From contig JAUIZM010000015.1 in the NCBI GenBank assembly GCA_030848705.1, positions 992,001 through 1,056,000 of the forward strand: a stretch of 64,000 nt of DNA. Reading direction: 5' to 3'. A program made the translations under genes and the position numbers. A model generated the notes under the pieces. It had not been told where the DNA came from. It saw nothing but the letters and a program-made list of their open reading frames with translations, and did not search any database. Of this stretch, positions 59,223-64,000 are shown piece after piece (within the stretch, counting starts at the first letter, position 1; each line of letters opens with the position of its first letter). The stretch is from Heracleum sosnowskyi. Taxonomy: Eukaryota > Streptophyta > Magnoliopsida > Apiales > Apiaceae.

Positions 59223-59510
59223 ATGAGTATGTGTTATTGTGGTATGTTTGCAGTTGAAAGAACGTCATGGACGAAGAACAATGCTGGGCGTAGATTTCTT
59301 GGTTGTTTATATGCTAGCAATGGGTGTAATTTCTTTCGTTGGGTTGATCCACCAAGTTGTTCGCATTGTTGCTCGATTATCCCGGGGTTGTTGCGCAGGA
59401 ACAGAGAGAATGAAGAGAAGTTGAAGGTGTTGGAGGCTGAGAAGAAGAGAATTAAGAAGTGGTTTGTAGTGTTTGTAGTTGTTGTAAGCATTTGGATAAT
59501 GGTTGGTTAG
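59223..59510 (+). CDS. Small GRF-type zinc-finger protein with a C-terminal membrane segment, 95 aa
   Basis: ATG at 59223 (a second ATG at 59229). Zinc ligands C4, C6, C28 and C35 lie in the GRF pattern: CYCG, RTSWTKNNAGRRFLGC, then CNFFRWVDPP. GRF fingers bind single-stranded or damaged DNA in other proteins. Residues about 55-77 are charged and coiled-coil-like (RNRENEEKLKVLEAEKKR), and 78-95 are hydrophobic (WFVVFVVVVSIWIMVG). Small plant proteins with this layout are common and uncharacterised. It is convergent with the RNase H-like gene 300 bases away. It could be a transposon passenger rather than a host gene. The frame is intact. Confidence 0.78.
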   Translation: MSMCYCGMFAVERTSWTKNNAGRRFLGCLYASNGCNFFRWVDPPSCSHCCSIIPGLLRRNRENEEKLKVLEAEKKRIKKWFVVFVVVVSIWIMVG

Positions 59511-59809
59511 ATTGGCTAGATTAGATTAGGTGTTGGAGGCTGAATAACCAAGTTTGTAACCATTTGTTAATTTCCAATGCAATGCAAATTTTCTTGGTTC
59601 AATTCGTTTGCAATTTTGTGTTTAATGTTGTGTTCAATTGTGTTTGTAAAGAGCATACTAAAGGATTTAAAACAGAAAAGAAGAACTGATCATTAAATTC
59701 AAAGAGTACAAATGGAAGTAGTAGATCATAGTAAATGGAACTAATTTGTACTCCAAATTATTTAGATAAATAGAAAAAAGACAGGGCTCATGGCTGCTGT
59801 CTTTGTTGC

Positions 59810-60253
59810 TTAGATAAGGTGGATGATGGCATGTGGTGGCTCCGCAAACTCTTTCAAACCCCCTTCTCCATCAAGGCAATCGGTGGCCAGGACATTGGCT
59901 GCCACATTAGCATCTGCATGGATGTGCTGGATGTCCACATGAGACCATGCCTCCCCTTTAAGCATGGTAATCATCTCAATCAAGGCAGCCATTGGATAGG
60001 CTGGATCAGGGTTATTGATGAGATATATTGCATCCCTCCTCTCAGTGAACACCACCACAGATGTCATCTCACGCTCCCAAGCCATCTTTAGACCATAGTA
60101 TATGGCCCAAAGTTCTGCAGTCTGGGGGTCAGCCAAGCCAATCATGCTCCCGAAACCTCTCACCCACCTCCCATTGTGCTTCATAATTCCTCCTACACTA
60201 GCTCTCATTTGGGACCTGTCGAACACACCTTTCACACATAATTTGTAAGACAT
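59810..60253 (-). CDS. RNase H-like (RVT_3) protein, catalytic residues lost, 147 aa
   Basis: Minus strand from ATG 60253 (MSYKLCVKGVFDRSQ) to a TAA at 59810-59812. The frame is open further upstream but has no earlier ATG. The fold is the plant RNase H-like domain: SVGGIMKHNGRWVRGFG, then TAELWAIYYGLKMAW, then VVVFTERRDAIYLI, and near the end HADANVAANVLA. Of the four catalytic acids, only E47 is kept. The first Asp is K8, the third is E71 and the fourth is N120. It is therefore unlikely to cut RNA and may bind nucleic acid, or be decaying. A possible TATA-like CTATTAAAG lies about 60 bases upstream of the ATG. Next to it is a convergent GRF zinc-finger gene. Function unknown. Confidence 0.72.
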   Translation of the reverse strand: MSYKLCVKGVFDRSQMRASVGGIMKHNGRWVRGFGSMIGLADPQTAELWAIYYGLKMAWEREMTSVVVFTERRDAIYLINNPDPAYPMAALIEMITMLKGEAWSHVDIQHIHADANVAANVLATDCLDGEGGLKEFAEPPHAIIHLI

Positions 60254-60564
60254 TTTGTTTGAGGTAAAATATTGTATGAGTTGTAGATTTACAGTTTGCA
60301 AATGTGTGCTTTAATAGGCACAATGTAAGTGTAGTCAATGGTCTTGGTAAAGATTGAGGATTACAAGATTCTACACTGGACCATTGACTAGAGTGACCAA
60401 TGCATGTAGCTTCAACCTTTGATCCAAGCAAACAACCAATGCCTGTGATTTTGTAACATCTATTATATATCTTATACTGCAACAAGCACTCTGTGAATCA
60501 TTTTATTCAACACTTGAAATTACATAACTGCCCCTCTAAAGTCAAATGTTATAAAAATGTAAGA

Positions 60565-60662
60565 AAATTTTGATCTTGATGGGAATCGAACCCAAGACAC
60601 TTCAATACTAATTACTAAGAATTTCAAGTCACCAATTTAACCATTGAGCTACTTGGGCTTTT
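60565..60662 (-). repeat. SINE-like unit with tRNA-type promoter boxes
   Basis: On the minus strand GCCCAAGTAGCTCAATGGTT carries an A-box (TAGCTCAATGG, 60641-60651), and GGTTCGATTCC at 60582-60592 is a perfect B-box. Both are the internal RNA polymerase III promoter elements of tRNA-derived SINEs. The spacing (about 49 bases) exceeds that of most tRNAs, and the ends do not fold as a tRNA, so a SINE head is preferred over a tRNA gene. Confidence 0.65.
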
Positions 60663-61870
60663 TTGTTGTGGTATAGAACCCAATAGTGTGGTAATATCTT
60701 TCACAAATATTATTTTACACTTTAGTTTTTATTCAAGATTCTTTCATGATAATTTCATTTGTCTGATTATTGATAAAAGTGGTTATTGGTATAAAGTATA
60801 TCCAATAGACGCGTATCTCTTTAATTAAATTTAATTATGTTTCTTCCTTTGTATTCACAATTTTAAGACAAAGTACAAATGCATTTTTAGTCACATAATA
60901 TCACTTTTTAGTCCGAGCATCCAATAATATAAAATAATACAAAATAGTAATCATTTTGTCTCAACTATATTCATACATATCAGATAATATAAGTAATAAT
61001 ATAAGCACCTCTATAGTTGTTACCCTGAATAGAGATACGTAATCCGGATTCAGGTCGGATTTTTCGATAACCGATAGGGCCGGGCTTTTTTAAATCGAGA
61101 CAAATTTTCTCTAAAATATTTATACATGTAGATAGGGTCGGGTCAGGAGGGGCCAAATCGGATTTTTACAAATTATTTTAGATATTGATAACTTTAACTT
61201 TAACTTCACCTTTTTTTTATTTTTTCGGATTTAATTAAAAAAATTAAGCTTTTATCTGATATTTAATTGAAAATTCTAGCTTTTTGGATTGGACTTTTAT
61301 CCTGATCAAGACTACGTCCAAATCGAGATATTATTTGGGTTTATTCGGCTCGAACCGGATCTGGGTTTTGTGAAAAATATGCGATTCGTTTAAGCCTGCG
61401 GGCTGGATCCAATTAAGGTGAACTTTTTTTTAATCAGATTTTTTCCGATTTTTTTAACCAGTTCGAACAGTTTTTTTCGAATACGAATTTGTGTGCATCT
61501 CAATCCCGCCACCTCATGCATTAAGGACATGTATACTACTCCGGCCGCTTATAGAGAATTATGGAGCCCGGAGAGTATTGGTACTTTCGAAATGGAGCAT
61601 TTATTTGACACCTTTAACTAATTCCTATCTGATTATTAATTAGCTTATAAAACTAATCATCAAATACATTCAACTAAGAACAAAATCTTCTTCGGACTAA
61701 TACCAAACCGATCTTCCTTGCAAATCTTCTCAACCATGTCACATAGTGTCACCAACAAGTTCAAACCGGTGGCAGGATCACCACAACAAACTGAAGAATA
61801 CTTATCATCACAAAATTAAACTAACGTGAACTAGAAAATATCGTCACAAAATAACATCAAGTTCTGTCGG
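60663..61870. other. Intergenic, transposon-like remnants
   Basis: From about 61010 to 61420 are repeated pieces such as GGTCGGGTC, GGGCCGGGC and TCGGATTT, in the style of degraded repeats. No gene. The frame 61418-61621 shows no domain. Confidence 0.45.
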
Positions 61871-61897
61871 TTAGAGCGATCCCGTGCCTTGCACGGG
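61871..61897 (-). mobile_element. Helitron-like 3' terminus with a 7-bp hairpin (minus strand)
   Basis: On the minus strand CCCGTGC-AAG-GCACGGG is a perfect 7-bp stem, followed by ATCGCT and CTAA (CTRR). The base after it is C rather than T. The element body would lie to the right. Confidence 0.55.
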
Positions 61898-61958
61898 GGG
61901 TTCGTGAGACAATTTATTCATCATAAAATTACTAAATTACCCCTATATAATAGCACAA

Positions 61959-62262
61959 CAAAAAAATTGTTTCTGATGGAAATTAAACCCTTGACCTCTA
62001 AATTAGAAGTAACATACCTTACCACTATTTTAGACATCTATTTTAATTGTATTTTGAAACTTTTTATTAATATGCACAAATACTCAATATGTTATACTCT
62101 ATTTTAGTACAAAAAAATTGTTTCTGATGGGAATTGAACCCTTAATCTCTAAATTAAAAGTAACATTCCTTACAACTATGATAGACATCTATTTAGATTA
62201 TATTATGAAGTTTTTTATTAATCTGCGCAAACACTCAATATGTTATACTCTATTTTGGTCTC
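61959..62262. repeat. Tandem duplication of about 151 bp beside the Helitron-like end
   Basis: AAAAAATTGTTTCTGATGG starts near 61961 and 62112. The copies then share GAATTGAACCCTT or its variant, and both end with CAATATGTTATACTCTATTTT. A more distant relative starts near 62607. On the minus strand each contains a B-box-like AAGGGTTCAATTCC. Such subterminal repeats are common in Helitrons. Confidence 0.7.
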
Positions 62263-63444
62263 TTTTTGCAATCTACTTGGTAAGGTAGATAATTTATTTT
62301 CGCAAGTGCCTTAAATAAATATTTCTAACCATATTTGAGAAAAACTCGCGCAAAATGTTATAAAATTGTATTTTAAAAAATGTTATAAAATTGGAATTGA
62401 TCCATAAAAAAGGATTGTATTAATATTCTTATATTATAAATCATGTTTATTTGCATTAAGTACATAATGGCCCATATTATATATACTATTAGATTACAAA
62501 TTCTATATACTATCAGATTATATATATATTAGATTACTAAATTACCCTTTCAGTATTATATTGATAATATTAGATTAATAAATTATCCCTCCAATTGTAT
62601 ATTGATGATAAAAAAATTTCTTTTTAATGTGAATTGAACCATGACCTAGGTGATAGTGTGACAAATATTGACATCTATATCCAATATCACTCATTATATT
62701 TTTTTTTTAATATTTTTTTTAAATTTAAAACTATCAACATATTTACTTCTTTTCAATTATATCCTTATATATAATAAGCGTAAAAATGGATTTTATCATT
62801 ATTTTACATTTATTATTGTTTAATTATAAGATATTAACAACTTATAATTATATATGCATTTTTGAAATTTTAGCTACTAATAAGATTAAAACTGTAGTTT
62901 TATTATGATCCAATATATTATAAATCTCGTCTTCAATAGATAAATTTTATACGTTGGTCATTTTCGAAAAATCCACTATAGTATATAAAGTATTGAACCC
63001 GAAAAATGCAAAAAAGTTTTATATTTGTAAATAAATAAAAAAGTTTGTGTTGGAGATTTTTACAAGAAAGTTGAAGTTGTCATCGTACGACTAAATCAAA
63101 TCTAAACTAAATTGGTTTAATTTTTTTGAATATCTATGATAAAATATTAAAAGTACTAAATGTTAAATTATTTGTGTCAAGTGGCAATTGTAAGGTGAAA
63201 CGAGTAACTTATCACGAATCAGTTTAGCATTATCTTGAAAGGTATAAGCAATAATTTTCTAAAATAAATTATATCCACACCTGTACAATTATTGTATTCA
63301 ACGTGTCTGCAAGGAGACCCTTCTTAAAACGGGCAAAGTGGTATGCATTCGTTTAAATAGTGTATCCACACATACTAATACAACTTGTACTTCTACATTT
63401 TTACTCTATTATGCACACCGATCAAATTTTACAACACCCACTTA
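62263..63444. other. AT-rich DNA, no feature recognised
   Basis: No frame or domain seen. It holds a weak third copy of the repeat described at 61959-62262. Confidence 0.45.
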
Positions 63445-63782
63445 ACGACTACCCCATGAACTACAAACAGGTAAATGGAGTGCTAACGTTCCCCCTGCAA
63501 TGAAAATGATAAAAGGCGCCCAATTCTCTTTCAAAGTGACACTAAAACCATCTTCTCATTCAAATACAATTGGAAAAATTATAATCGCCGAAATCTTGCA
63601 GTATACAAGGTCACGACTACCCCATGAACTACAAACAAGTAAATGGAGTGCCAACGTTCCCCAGGCAATGGAAATGATAAAAGATGCCCGATATTCTTTC
63701 AAAGTGACACTAAAACCATCTTCTCATTCAAATACGATTGGCAAAATTATAACCGACAAAATCTTACAGTACAGAAGGATCG
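63445..63782 (+). repeat. Two tandem copies of a 168-bp unit
   Basis: ACGACTACCCCATGAACTAC starts at 63445 and again at 63613. The spacing of 168 is exactly 56 codons, so a reading frame is kept through both copies. They differ by scattered substitutions. Confidence 0.9.
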
Positions 63783-63808
63783 TGCGTGCTAACAAAACAT
63801 GTTATTAG
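63500..63808 (+). CDS. Hypothetical ORF encoding two 56-residue repeats (102 aa)
   Basis: ATG 63500 to stop at 63806-63808, spanning the tandem 168-bp units. Both repeats contain FKVTLKPSSHSNTIGKII, and the second begins with RLPHELQTSKWSANVPQ. I do not recognise a family. The reading frame has survived duplication and divergence, which may mean that the unit came from a coding exon, but there is no promoter or partner exon in sight. It could equally be chance. Low confidence as a gene. Confidence 0.3.
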   Translation: MKMIKGAQFSFKVTLKPSSHSNTIGKIIIAEILQYTRSRLPHELQTSKWSANVPQAMEMIKDARYSFKVTLKPSSHSNTIGKIITDKILQYRRIVRANKTCY

Positions 63809-63980
63809 TCAAAATATTTGCGCCTACTCAGGTCATAATAACAACCTTATAGACTGGGATTTTGTAAAACATGTATCATCAAACCTTCGACATATTTCCT
63901 ACTGATATACCGTTACATGCTTATGTCTTTTCTTCTACATGCATTTCACCAAACGATGAGACCAACATAACCGAAAATAA

Positions 63981-64000
63981 CTAGAGCATGCCCGTGCCTC
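63981..64000 (-). mobile_element. Helitron-like 3' terminus cut by the window edge
   Basis: Minus strand: ...GAGGCACGGGCATGCTCTAG followed by T. The part of a hairpin that is visible and the CTAG|T end match the other copies. The rest lies outside the window. Confidence 0.5.

Noticed and set aside
59239..59491. Overlapping frames over the GRF gene on both strands
   Set aside because: The frame with the zinc ligands (59223-59510) explains the coding signal; the others do not show domains.
60565..60662. Possible tRNA gene
   Set aside because: A and B boxes are present but the A-to-B spacing and the ends do not give a tRNA cloverleaf; a SINE head fits better.

Overview
This is plant nuclear DNA, almost certainly from a eudicot. 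It is AT-rich and dominated by plant-type LTR retrotransposons: Ty3/gypsy of the Tat and chromovirus (Tekay/Del-like) lineages, and Ty1/copia. It also holds hAT- and Stowaway-like DNA transposon remnants, Helitron-like 3' ends, and one plant F-box gene. I could not identify the species. There are no operons, ribosome binding sites, CRISPR arrays or other bacterial features. About 41.7 kb of the 64 kb (65%) lies inside five LTR elements, called A to E here.

Layout. (1) 1-1517 and 14299-17357: element A (+ strand), a Tat-lineage Ty3/gypsy copy entering from the left edge. It is split inside its integrase by (2) element D (1518-14298, + strand). D has two 4949-bp LTRs that differ at only three places I could see, a perfect 5-bp target duplication (ATAAC), and a decayed 2.9-kb interior. 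(3) 17358-19661: AT-rich tandem repeats and unassigned DNA. (4) 19662-31427: element C (- strand), a Tekay/Del-like chromovirus with broken gag and pol genes and a terminal chromodomain. One of its LTRs is truncated. C and D share LTR blocks, primer site and polypurine tract, so C represents the coding-capable family and D its non-autonomous derivative. (5) 32269-32924: a hAT-like non-autonomous element beside an RNase H fragment. (6) 33195-37170: repeat-rich DNA with a Helitron-like 3' end. (7) 37171-47593: element B (- strand), a nearly complete Tat element with gag-protease, pol with two RNase H domains, and integrase. Between pol and the 3' LTR it carries a separate three-exon gene on the opposite strand, with its own TATA box. 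(8) 48133-50288: element E, a compact copia-type element that encodes only an intact gag-protease protein, inserted in a Stowaway-like MITE. (9) 50294-56590: the single-copy part, with an intact F-box gene at 53908-55008. (10) 56593-64000: Helitron-like ends, tandem repeats, a small GRF zinc-finger gene, a convergent RNase H-like gene that has lost catalytic acids, a SINE-like unit and a tandemly duplicated ORF.

How the pieces work together. Only the F-box gene is clearly a host gene; a candidate 5' UTR intron of about 3.3 kb precedes it. The rest is transposon ecology. The near-identical LTRs of D show that an element with no usable proteins moved recently, so functional C-like proteins probably acted in trans. 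E (gag-protease only) is a second element that would depend on a partner. B carries an antisense, intron-containing passenger gene that A, a close relative, lacks. The antisense passenger gene, the D/C pair and E are the most interesting items. None is proven to be a new system: extra ORFs in Tat elements and gag-only copia elements are both known classes.
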